NCBI GenBank assembly: GCA_902533075.1 | Contig: CACAKN010000006.1 | Location: 1-54,550, forward strand | Origin: an uncultured Pelagibacteraceae bacterium | GTDB lineage: Bacteria > Pseudomonadota > Alphaproteobacteria > Pelagibacterales > Pelagibacteraceae | Reading direction: 5' to 3' | Length of the DNA stretch: 54,550 nt | Shown here: in pieces, positions 47,456 to 54,550 of the stretch | How the letters are laid out: every line of letters begins with the position of its first letter | How positions within the stretch are numbered: position 1 is the first letter of the stretch | The notes under the pieces: model-generated | The model's database searches: none | Told to the model about the DNA's origin: nothing | Seen by the model: only the letters and a program-made list of their open reading frames with translations | Translations under genes and position numbers: made by a program

Positions 47456-47965
47456 ATGTCAGAAAAAAAAACCAATAGAAGAGATTTCTTGTTTACAGCA
47501 ACATATGCCGTGGGTGCAGTGGGTGTAGGAGCAACTATTTGGCCAATGATTGATACAATGAACCCTGATGCTTCGGTTAAGGCACTAGCAAGCACAGAGG
47601 TTGATGTAAGCACTGTTGATCCAGGCAAAACAATTACAGTACTTTGGAGAGGTAAACCAGTTTTCATTAGAAGAAGGACACAAGATGAAATTGCTGAGGC
47701 TAAATCAGTTAAAATGGAAGAATTGAAACACCCAGAGAAAGATGAGGACAGAGCAAAAAATCCAGAGTGGCTCGTGATGCTAGGTGTATGCACACACTTA
47801 GGATGCGTTCCTTTAGATCAAAAAGGGGACTACAATGGTTGGTTTTGTCCATGCCATGGATCTCATTATGATATTTCAGGGAGAATTAGAAAGGGCCCTG
47901 CACCAACAAATATGGAAATTCCAGAGTATAAGTTTGTAAACTCTAATACTATTAAAATTGGATAA
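47456..47965 (+). CDS. petA: Ubiquinol-cytochrome c reductase Rieske iron-sulfur subunit
   Basis: The 2Fe-2S subunit of the bc1 complex, 169 aa from the ATG at 47456 (a TTG one codon earlier also fits the frame). A twin-arginine-like RRDFLF precedes the membrane anchor. The cluster ligands are in CTHLGCVP and CPCHGSHYD. petB follows 5 bases after the stop. Confidence 0.96.
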   Translation: MSEKKTNRRDFLFTATYAVGAVGVGATIWPMIDTMNPDASVKALASTEVDVSTVDPGKTITVLWRGKPVFIRRRTQDEIAEAKSVKMEELKHPEKDEDRAKNPEWLVMLGVCTHLGCVPLDQKGDYNGWFCPCHGSHYDISGRIRKGPAPTNMEIPEYKFVNSNTIKIG

Positions 47966-47970
47966 AATTT

Positions 47971-49233
47971 ATGAGTGATCACGAATACATACCTAAATCT
48001 AAATTTGGAAAATGGTTTAATGATAGATTGCCCTTACTTACACTTGCAAACCATTTAACAGATTATCCCACACCAAAAAATTTAAATTATTGGTGGACAT
48101 TTGGAGGAATATTAACTTTTTGTTTAATAACACAAATTGTAACAGGTTTAGTTTTAGCAATGCATTATATTGCACATGCCGATATGGCTTTCGACAGTGT
48201 TGAACATATAATGAGAGATGTGAATTATGGATGGTTAATCAGATACATTCATGCAAACGGAGCATCAATGTTCTTTCTAGCAGTTTATATTCATATCTTC
48301 AGATCTTTATTTTATGGATCTTATAAAGCACCACGAGAAATAATTTGGATTATAGGTATAATCATTTACCTTTTAATGATGGCAGCTGCTTTTCTGGGTT
48401 ACGTTCTTCCTTGGGGACAAATGAGTTTCTGGGGAGCAACCGTTATAACAAATTTATTTAGTGCAATTCCTTTAGTAGGCGAAGGAATAGTGACATGGTT
48501 GTGGGGAGGATACTCAGTGGATAACCCAACGCTCACAAGATTTTTTACACTTCACTATTTAATACCTTTTTTAATTTTAGGATTAGTTGTTTTACACATT
48601 TGGGCACTACATGTTCCGGGTAATAATAATCCAGTTGGGATTGATATAAAAAAACCCTCAAAAGATACTGTACCTTTTCATCCATATATAGTTATTAAAG
48701 ATGGTTTTGCCCTTTTAATGTTCATGATTGTTTTTGCATTTTTTGTTTTTTATACACCAAATATTTTAGGTCACGCAGATAATTATATTGAAGCAAATCC
48801 ATTAGTCACTCCCGCACATATTGTACCAGAGTGGTACCTATTACCGTTTTATGCAATTTTAAGATCTGTGCCTGATAAACTTTTAGGGGTAGTTGCTATG
48901 TTATCTGCAATTTTAATTTTAGCTGCTTTACCATGGCTTGATACTTCTAAAATAAGATCGGCAGTCTTTAGACCATTGTATAGGCAATTTTATTGGATAT
49001 TAGTTGCTGATGTTTTAATTTTGGGCTACGTAGGAGCTATGCCCGCTGAAGGACTCTATTTGTTAATAGCAAGAGTTGCTACAGCTTATTATTTTTTACA
49101 TTTTTTAATAATTTTACCGATATTAGGGTTTAGAGAAAAAACTATGCCACTACCTCTAAGTATAACTGAGCCTGTATTAGGCGGTTCGCAAAATTTAGCT
49201 TTGGTAAAAGATAGAAAAAAGTTTGAAAATTAG
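47971..49233 (+). CDS. petB: Cytochrome b of the bc1 complex
   Basis: Quinol-oxidising membrane subunit, 420 aa, eight helices. Haem-ligand histidines lie in the [10 protein letters not shown] to [10 protein letters not shown] to YIHIFRS region and in [21 protein letters not shown]. The Qo-site motif is [14 protein letters not shown]. The gene is a single uninterrupted cytochrome b. It shares one base with petC. Confidence 0.97.
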   Translation: MSDHEYIPKSKFGKWFNDRLPLLTLANHLTDYPTPKNLNYWWTFGGILTFCLITQIVTGLVLAMHYIAHADMAFDSVEHIMRDVNYGWLIRYIHANGASMFFLAVYIHIFRSLFYGSYKAPREIIWIIGIIIYLLMMAAAFLGYVLPWGQMSFWGATVITNLFSAIPLVGEGIVTWLWGGYSVDNPTLTRFFTLHYLIPFLILGLVVLHIWALHVPGNNNPVGIDIKKPSKDTVPFHPYIVIKDGFALLMFMIVFAFFVFYTPNILGHADNYIEANPLVTPAHIVPEWYLLPFYAILRSVPDKLLGVVAMLSAILILAALPWLDTSKIRSAVFRPLYRQFYWILVADVLILGYVGAMPAEGLYLLIARVATAYYFLHFLIILPILGFREKTMPLPLSITEPVLGGSQNLALVKDRKKFEN

Positions 49234-50012
49234 TGAAAAATTTTTTTAAAATATTTTCTTTTTTAGTTTTACTTTTTGGTTTTTCCACAAATTTGAATTG
49301 TGCTGAAAAAGTAGAATATTTAAAAACAGATTGGAGTTTCAAGGGCCTTTTTGGAAAATTTGATCGTGGAGCACTTCAAAGGGGCTACCAAGTTTATACT
49401 GAAGTGTGTGCATCATGTCATTCAATGAAATACTTGAGTTATAGAAATTTAGCTGAAAAAGGCGGACCAGAATTCTCTGTGGCACAAGCGAAAGCAATAG
49501 CATCATCCTTTGAAGTAAGTGATGGACCTAATGACGACGGTGAAATGTTTACTCGTCCTGGAAAATTATCTGATAAATTTGTAATGCCATATGATAATGT
49601 TAAAGCTGCTCAAGCAGCTAATGGAGGCGCATACCCTCCAGACATGTCTGTTTTAGTAAAAGCGAGAGGTGGGGGTGTAGATTATATCTATTCTCTGCTT
49701 CAAGGCTACGAAGAACCTCCTGCTGGAGTAACATTAGATGATGGAGTATATTACAATAAATACATGTATGGAAATAAAATTAAAATGCCCAATCAATTAT
49801 CAGATGGGCTAGTTGAATACGCAGACGGCACAGAGGCATCGGTGGAACAAATGTCTAAAGATGTAACTACATTTTTAATGTGGTCAGCTGAACCTCATTT
49901 AGAAAGTAGACATCGAATGGGTTTTAAGGCAATAGTTTATTTAATTATTCTTACGATTTTAGTTTACTTTAGCATGAAAAGAATTTGGTCACGTATTGAA
50001 ACGAAAATTTAA
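49233..50012 (+). CDS. petC: Cytochrome c1 of the bc1 complex
   Basis: Haem c subunit passing electrons to soluble cytochrome c. It is 259 aa with a GTG start inside the petB stop (TAGTG). It has a signal peptide, the haem site CASCHSMKYLSYRNL, and a C-terminal membrane anchor (AIVYLIILTILVYFSM). The axial Met is probably in KFVMPYDN or the nearby KMPNQ segment. Its 3' end overlaps the convergent ychF gene by 24 bases. Confidence 0.96.
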   Translation: MKNFFKIFSFLVLLFGFSTNLNCAEKVEYLKTDWSFKGLFGKFDRGALQRGYQVYTEVCASCHSMKYLSYRNLAEKGGPEFSVAQAKAIASSFEVSDGPNDDGEMFTRPGKLSDKFVMPYDNVKAAQAANGGAYPPDMSVLVKARGGGVDYIYSLLQGYEEPPAGVTLDDGVYYNKYMYGNKIKMPNQLSDGLVEYADGTEASVEQMSKDVTTFLMWSAEPHLESRHRMGFKAIVYLIILTILVYFSMKRIWSRIETKI

Positions 50013-51062
50013 TACATCTCCATCCTTAACAATATAATCTTTGCCTTCTAATCTCATTTTACCGTTTGCTTTAGAATTAACCCAACCATCATTATTTATG
50101 AAATCATCATAAGAAACTGTTTCGGCTCTTATAAAACCTTTTTCAAAGTCAGTGTGAATTTCTCCTGCTGCTTTTGGAGCAGTACAGTTTTTTGGTATAG
50201 TCCACGCTCTCGTTTCCTCTGGCCCTGAGGTAAAGTAAGTATCTAACTCCAAAATTTCATAACCCTTTTTAATCAACATATCTAGACCGGTATTTTTTAA
50301 ACCAATCATTTCCATATATTTGTTTTTCTCTTTTGTATCTAGTCCATTTATTTGATTTTCTATATCAGCAGAAATAATTAAAGAGTTTTCTTGTCCAAAT
50401 TTACTTATAAATTTTTTTGTATATTCATTTCCACCTTGAATACTTTGCTCATCGACATTACAAACAAATATTTTTGATTTTAAGGATAATAAACCACTTT
50501 GATTGACATGTTTTTTGTCAAATTGAGTTTTTAAAATAGAAACATCTTTATCATTATTTATACAGTCTAAAGCTGACTCTAGGATTTTTAGTTGTTCTTC
50601 ATCAACGTTTTTTTTATTATTTTTCTCTAGTCTTTTTTGGATTGACTCAATGTCTGCAAGCATCATTTCAGTTTCAATTATTTCAAGATCTCTAATAGGA
50701 TCTACTGTCGGATTTACATTTTGAATATCATCAGAATCAAAACATCTGATCATGTGTATAATCGCATCTACTTCTCTTATATGTGACAAAAATTTATTAC
50801 CTAATCCTTCCCCTTTAGAAGCACCTTTTACTAAACCGGCAATGTCAACAAAAGAAATAGTAGTATTTATGATTTTTTTTGATTTTGAAATATTTGCTAA
50901 ATTTTCCAGTCTAGAGTCTGGAACAGGAACAATACCAATGTTTGGGTCAATTGTACAAAATGGAAAGTTTGCTGCTTGAGCTTTACTTGAATTAGTTAAT
51001 GCATTAAATAGAGTAGATTTCCCAACATTTGGCAGTCCAACTATTCCGCACTTAAAACTCAT
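49989..51062 (-). CDS. ychF: Redox-regulated ATPase YchF (Obg-like)
   Basis: A 357-aa TRAFAC P-loop protein that hydrolyses ATP and binds ribosomes. G1 is GLPNVGKSTLFNALT, G3 is DIAGLVKGASKGEGLGN, and a C-terminal TGS domain ends in KDYIVKDGDVLNFRF. The final 24 bases overlap petC on the other strand. Its start shares one base with the pth stop. Confidence 0.96.
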   Translation of the reverse strand: MSFKCGIVGLPNVGKSTLFNALTNSSKAQAANFPFCTIDPNIGIVPVPDSRLENLANISKSKKIINTTISFVDIAGLVKGASKGEGLGNKFLSHIREVDAIIHMIRCFDSDDIQNVNPTVDPIRDLEIIETEMMLADIESIQKRLEKNNKKNVDEEQLKILESALDCINNDKDVSILKTQFDKKHVNQSGLLSLKSKIFVCNVDEQSIQGGNEYTKKFISKFGQENSLIISADIENQINGLDTKEKNKYMEMIGLKNTGLDMLIKKGYEILELDTYFTSGPEETRAWTIPKNCTAPKAAGEIHTDFEKGFIRAETVSYDDFINNDGWVNSKANGKMRLEGKDYIVKDGDVLNFRFNT

Positions 51063-51622
51063 TATTTATTGTTTACTGTACTTGAAAATAGATCTAATTT
51101 TTTTTCAACAAGAATAGATAATGACTCAGTTATATCTTTTGAAATTTTTTCAATTCCAATTGCTTCATCCTCATCAAAATTTTGTAGAACGTAATCTGCA
51201 ACTTCTATATTTCCTTTTGGCTTTCCAATCCCAATCCTAACTCTTGAATAATCTTTACCAATAAATTTATCTATAGAGGCAATACCGTTATGTCCAGCAC
51301 TTGATCCACCAAATTTTGCTTTAATTTTTCCAAATTCAACATCAAGATCATCGTGAAAAACAATAACATCTTCCGCATCAATTTTAAAATACTCAATTAA
51401 TTCACGAATACAAATTCCAGAGTTGTTCATGAATGTAAGTGGTTTAATAGCATAAACTTTTTTATTAGATATATTTCCAGTTGTTAGCAAACCTTTAAAT
51501 TTAGGTTTTTGTTTTGATAAACTAAATTTTTTATTAATAGAGTCGATTATTTTAAAACCAACATTATGTCTATTATTTTCACTGTCTGGTGTTGGATTAC
51601 CCAATCCTACAAATAAAAGCAT
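51062..51622 (-). CDS. pth: Peptidyl-tRNA hydrolase
   Basis: Recycles peptidyl-tRNA dropped from ribosomes, 186 aa. The catalytic His is in NNRHNVGF; KPLTFMNNSG, FHDDLD and GGSSAGHNGI are the tRNA-binding and active-site blocks. It follows rplY by 34 bases in the order rplY-pth-ychF, which is widely conserved. Confidence 0.96.
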   Translation of the reverse strand: MLLFVGLGNPTPDSENNRHNVGFKIIDSINKKFSLSKQKPKFKGLLTTGNISNKKVYAIKPLTFMNNSGICIRELIEYFKIDAEDVIVFHDDLDVEFGKIKAKFGGSSAGHNGIASIDKFIGKDYSRVRIGIGKPKGNIEVADYVLQNFDEDEAIGIEKISKDITESLSILVEKKLDLFSSTVNNK

Positions 51623-51656
51623 AAATAAGTGAAATTATATTTTCAATTTTGATTGA

Positions 51657-52388
51657 TTATTTTTTTTCTTCAGCAGGTTTTTTTTCATCACCCTCTTTTT
51701 TATCACCTTTAGCTGAATCTGGTGTTGGTTTTTCTCCATCGGCCGCCGTTGCTGCTGCTCCTTCTGCTGCTTCAGCTCCTTCTTCACCCTCTGCTACTTC
51801 AGCTTCTGCAGGTTTTTCAGGTTCTTTCATAACAGTCGGTGCCGCTAAAGTTGCTATAACAAAGTCTCTTCCTTGAATAGTTGGAGTAACCTCAGTGTCC
51901 AGTTTAATTGATGAGATTTTAAAACTTTCTCCAATATCAACTCCATCAAGATCTATGGTTAAATTCTCTGGTATTTTTTCGCTTGGACATTTTAGTTCAA
52001 CTTTTCTTCTAACAATATTTAAAACACCACCTCTTTTAAGTCCTGGAGATTTTTCGTGATTGATAAAGTTAACTGGCACTTCTATCTTAATTTTAACTCC
52101 AGGTAACACTCTCAAAAAATCTACATGAGTGGGCTCATCACTTAAGATTTGATACTTAACCTCTCTAGGCAAAACATTTTGAGGTTTTCCATTAACATTC
52201 AATGTTATAATATTTGATAAAAAATTTTCTTTATCAATTAAAATTTTTAAAAGTTTTTTTGAAATAGAAACTTTAAGGTTTTGATCTTTTCCACCATATA
52301 TTATCCCAGGTACTTTACCGCTATTTCTAATAGCATTTAATTGTCCTTTAGTAGAATTTTCTCTAATGTTTGCTTCAAGTGAATTCAT
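51657..52388 (-). CDS. rplY: Ribosomal protein bL25 (CTC form) with acidic tail
   Basis: Binds 5S rRNA in the large subunit. It is 243 aa: an N-terminal L25 domain (GKVPGIIYGG), a TL5/CTC beta domain, and then a ~50-residue low-complexity tail rich in Ala, Glu, Lys and Pro (EGAEAAEGAAATAADGEKPT). The tail's codons are noticeably richer in G+C than the gene body. The tail is probably disordered. Confidence 0.94.
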   Translation of the reverse strand: MNSLEANIRENSTKGQLNAIRNSGKVPGIIYGGKDQNLKVSISKKLLKILIDKENFLSNIITLNVNGKPQNVLPREVKYQILSDEPTHVDFLRVLPGVKIKIEVPVNFINHEKSPGLKRGGVLNIVRRKVELKCPSEKIPENLTIDLDGVDIGESFKISSIKLDTEVTPTIQGRDFVIATLAAPTVMKEPEKPAEAEVAEGEEGAEAAEGAAATAADGEKPTPDSAKGDKKEGDEKKPAEEKK

Positions 52389-52431
52389 AAAACAGAGCTT
52401 TTTAACCCATGTTTACAAATAATCAAGGTAA

Positions 52432-53364
52432 TTATTTGAATAAATCAGATACTGAGGTTGAATTAGATATTCTTTTTATTGCTTCACCCATGAGGCCAGA
52501 TATTGGTAAAACTTCTATATTTCTAACATTTTTTGTTTTTTGACTGTTATCAATCGTATCTGTAATAACTAAATTTTTAATTACAGAGCTTTTTATTTTT
52601 TTAACAGCATCGCCACTTAAAACCCCGTGCGTGATATAAACATAAACTTCTTTTGCCCCTCTCTCCTTTAAAGCTTTGGCAGCATTTACAATTGTACCTC
52701 CTGAATCAATTATATCATCTACTATAATACATGTTTGATCTTTTACTTCACCAATAACATTCATCACTTTAGATTGACCGGGTTTTGGACGTCTTTTATC
52801 AACAATAGCTAAGCCAACATTAAGGAGTTTTCCAAGAGCTCTAGCCCTTTCAGTTCCACCTACATCTGGAGCAACACAAACAATTTTTTTACTTTTAATT
52901 TTCCTTTTTGCATGTCTTGCAAATATTGGTGTAGCAAATAGATTGTCCACAGGTATATCAAAAAAACCTTGAATCTGACCAGCATGCAAATCAACCGTTA
53001 CGACTCTGTCAGCTCCAGCTTGTGTAATCAAATTTGAAACAAGTTTTGCTGAAATAGATGTTCTAGGAACAACTTTTCTATCTTGCCTTGCATATCCAAA
53101 ATACGGGATTACAGCGGTTATATTTTTTGCTGAAGATCTTTTGAGCGCATCAATGCATAGTAATAATTCCATTAAATTATCGTTGGCTGGAGAGGAAATA
53201 GACTGAATAATAAAAATACTATTACCTCTAATATTTTCATTTATTTCGACATAAATTTCTCCGTCAGCAAATTTTCTGATACTTGAATTGACAAGTTTAG
53301 ATTTTAAATATTTTGCAATATTTTTACTGAGAACTTTGTTGCTATTTCCAGTTAATAATTTCAT
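52432..53364 (-). CDS. prs: Ribose-phosphate pyrophosphokinase
   Basis: Makes PRPP from ribose-5-phosphate and ATP, 310 aa, family length. [20 protein letters not shown] is the ATP/metal block, [15 protein letters not shown] follows, and the PRPP loop is [18 protein letters not shown]. It lies 43 bases upstream of rplY. Confidence 0.97.
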   Translation of the reverse strand: MKLLTGNSNKVLSKNIAKYLKSKLVNSSIRKFADGEIYVEINENIRGNSIFIIQSISSPANDNLMELLLCIDALKRSSAKNITAVIPYFGYARQDRKVVPRTSISAKLVSNLITQAGADRVVTVDLHAGQIQGFFDIPVDNLFATPIFARHAKRKIKSKKIVCVAPDVGGTERARALGKLLNVGLAIVDKRRPKPGQSKVMNVIGEVKDQTCIIVDDIIDSGGTIVNAAKALKERGAKEVYVYITHGVLSGDAVKKIKSSVIKNLVITDTIDNSQKTKNVRNIEVLPISGLMGEAIKRISNSTSVSDLFK

Positions 53365-53372
53365 TGAAAAGT

Positions 53373-54134
53373 TTAATTAATCATAATTATTGAAATATTT
53401 CTACCATAATCATCATGTTTTAATTTTAAAGATCGTCTTGCACTAAAAAAATTATTTTTTTTCACAAAAGTGTCAATATTTATTGTATCAATATTTGTTA
53501 TTTTGTTTAATTTAAGTTGATGTTTAACATAATATGGTAAATTAAAATAAATTGTATTATTTCTCTTTTTGAAAAAAATTTTATTTTTTTTGTCTTTTTT
53601 AATGAATTTTTTATAAAAATCCTCTTTAATATTATAGTTATCTTTTCCAATACACGGACCAATAGCAGCGGCTATATTTTCTCTCTTACATCCTTTTTTA
53701 ATCATAAAATTTATTACTCTCCTAACAATACCTTTGAAAGCACCTTTCCAACCCGCATGAATTGCAGCAACTATATTTTTCTTTTTTTCATACAATAATA
53801 TAGGTGCACAATCTGCAGTTAAAACTGCGATGGGAAGTTTTTCTTGGTTAGTTATTATTGCATCAACTTTAAACTTTTTTTTAGAAAATTGGTAATTTTT
53901 ATCTAAGAAAATAAATTTATTACTATGAATCTGATGAACTAAGAAAATTTTTTTAATACTTTTACCTAATTTTTTCTTAACAATCTCAAGATTTTTTTTT
54001 ACTAATTCTTTTTTATCATTTGATCCTGGTCCACAATTTAAACTTTTATAAATACCACTTGATGTTCCACCACTACTATTAAAAAATGCATGAGTTATTT
54101 TTTTTTGTTTTAGTAAATATTTAGATTTAATCAA
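53373..54134 (-). CDS. pgeF: PgeF/YfiH multicopper-like laccase-domain protein
   Basis: A 253-aa protein of the CNF1/YfiH-like family, associated with peptidoglycan editing and purine nucleoside processing. The Cys/His metal site is visible in [23 protein letters not shown] and [18 protein letters not shown] is another hallmark. The start codon is TTG (54132-54134), two bases after the preceding gene; no ATG fits upstream. Confidence 0.92.
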   Translation of the reverse strand: MIKSKYLLKQKKITHAFFNSSGGTSSGIYKSLNCGPGSNDKKELVKKNLEIVKKKLGKSIKKIFLVHQIHSNKFIFLDKNYQFSKKKFKVDAIITNQEKLPIAVLTADCAPILLYEKKKNIVAAIHAGWKGAFKGIVRRVINFMIKKGCKRENIAAAIGPCIGKDNYNIKEDFYKKFIKKDKKNKIFFKKRNNTIYFNLPYYVKHQLKLNKITNIDTINIDTFVKKNNFFSARRSLKLKHDDYGRNISIIMIN

Positions 54135-54136
54135 AA

Positions 54137-54550
54137 TTAGAATCCTAATTTAAACTTATTCTTAATGTTTTTAATAAACATAACTTTAAATAAATTACCC
54201 ATTTGTTTTTCATCTATTAGTCTTTGAAGTCTGAAGTAAATGTCTGTTTTTTTTAAAAAATTTTGATTTTTTGATATTATTTCTGCTCTTTCTTTAATAC
54301 CCATTTTTAATAAAAAATTTCTTTGTGTAGTCAAATTCGTCTTCAACCCGCCCATTTGATTGACAATTTTTTTTAAAATATCAAAATTTATATTATGTGT
54401 AATATCTACTTCTCCTATATTATCTAAAATATTGGCAAATTTATGATTTGAAACAGCTTGCAATGTATTCCTCATCCTTTTATTAGTATATCCGTAATCG
54501 ATTAGTAATAGTCCACCTGTATTTCTCTTAATAAATTTAGAAATATTTCT
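54137..54550 (-). CDS. MidA-like SAM-dependent methyltransferase, 3' part only
   Basis: The frame stays open to the window edge; the translated edge includes GGLLLIDYGY, a MidA/NDUFAF7 motif, followed by RNTLQAVSNHKFAN and GEVDITHNINFDIL. The visible 137 residues are the C-terminal portion, so the start is outside. Mitochondrial relatives methylate an arginine of complex I. An internal Met at 54475 is not the start. pgeF follows after 2 bases, a usual alphaproteobacterial arrangement. Confidence 0.9.
   Translation of the reverse strand, partial: RNISKFIKRNTGGLLLIDYGYTNKRMRNTLQAVSNHKFANILDNIGEVDITHNINFDILKKIVNQMGGLKTNLTTQRNFLLKMGIKERAEIISKNQNFLKKTDIYFRLQRLIDEKQMGNLFKVMFIKNIKNKFKLGF

Noticed and set aside
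47440..47793. 117-aa ORF antisense to petA
   Set aside because: It is Ser/Thr/Leu-rich antisense sequence of a well-supported Rieske gene with no recognisable domain.
51649..51876. 75-aa Ser/Ala/Pro-rich ORF antisense to rplY
   Set aside because: It is the complement of the Ala/Glu tail of bL25; low complexity alone creates it.

Overview
The window is a strongly AT-rich, gene-packed stretch of a streamlined alphaproteobacterial chromosome. The best match is a SAR11 / Pelagibacter-like marine bacterium. The grounds are the extreme A/T bias with lysine/asparagine/isoleucine-rich proteins, gene spacings near zero, a ccrM methyltransferase with its RAMA tail, alphaproteobacterial gene orders (mutY-dciA-dsbA-smc; coxB-coxA-ctaB-ctaG-coxC-surf1; split atp operon with b and b' subunits; petABC), and a lycopene-to-retinal cluster (crtI-crtB-crtY-blh). 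No similarity search was run; all assignments rest on motifs, lengths and context. I see no insertion sequence, prophage, CRISPR array or defence island, and no gap of 300 bases without a gene.

Layout: (1) 1-5548, + strand: ribF (5' cut by the window), ileS, lspA, a BamF-like lipoprotein and a short glucose-6-phosphate isomerase, each overlapping the next. (2) 5545-7367, - strand: rsmD and purD; then a small DUF2093 gene on +. (3) 7585-13231, - strand: ubiA-msbA-waaA-lpxK-lpxL, a lipid A/Kdo assembly and export chain led by a quinone prenyltransferase. (4) 13283-17135: a DUF2721 membrane protein, qor, pirin, a 62-aa CxxC protein, a haloacid dehalogenase-like HAD enzyme and rsmE. (5) 17195-24543, + strand: the aa3 cytochrome c oxidase cluster, including a 41-aa membrane ORF squeezed between ctaB and ctaG, then thrC and a peroxiredoxin. 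(6) 37070 down to 24573, - strand: dciA, a DsbA-like protein, a very short smc, the F0 ATP synthase genes, the carotenoid/retinal genes, ispH, thrB and rnhA in one uninterrupted same-strand run. (7) 37071-44203: mutY and an FAD monooxygenase (+), ccrM, rnhB and a family-4-like uracil-DNA glycosylase (-), a TPR protein and ispE (+). (8) 44237-47362: tRNA-Gln(UUG) three bases ahead of the CCA-adding enzyme gene, then greA, hemF and trmL (-). (9) 47456-50012: petABC (bc1 complex). (10) 50k to the end, - strand: ychF, pth, rplY, prs, pgeF and the 3' part of a MidA-like methyltransferase gene.

Functionally the window is mostly core metabolism: both terminal respiratory complexes (bc1 and aa3 oxidase with assembly factors), the proton channel of ATP synthase, the pathway that would supply retinal to a proteorhodopsin not encoded here, lipid A synthesis and export, threonine synthesis (thrB, thrC), MEP-pathway enzymes (ispE, ispH), DNA maintenance (smc, dciA, mutY, UDG, rnhA, rnhB, ccrM) and translation. 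I found no convincing wholly new multi-gene system. The items most worth a second look are the apparently hinge-less 798-aa SMC, the retinal genes placed directly behind the F0 genes, the 62-aa CxxC protein, convergent gene pairs sharing four-base stop overlaps, divergent genes whose start codons abut, the tRNA-cca junction, and the ccrM upstream region with two GANTC sites and a near-parS palindrome.
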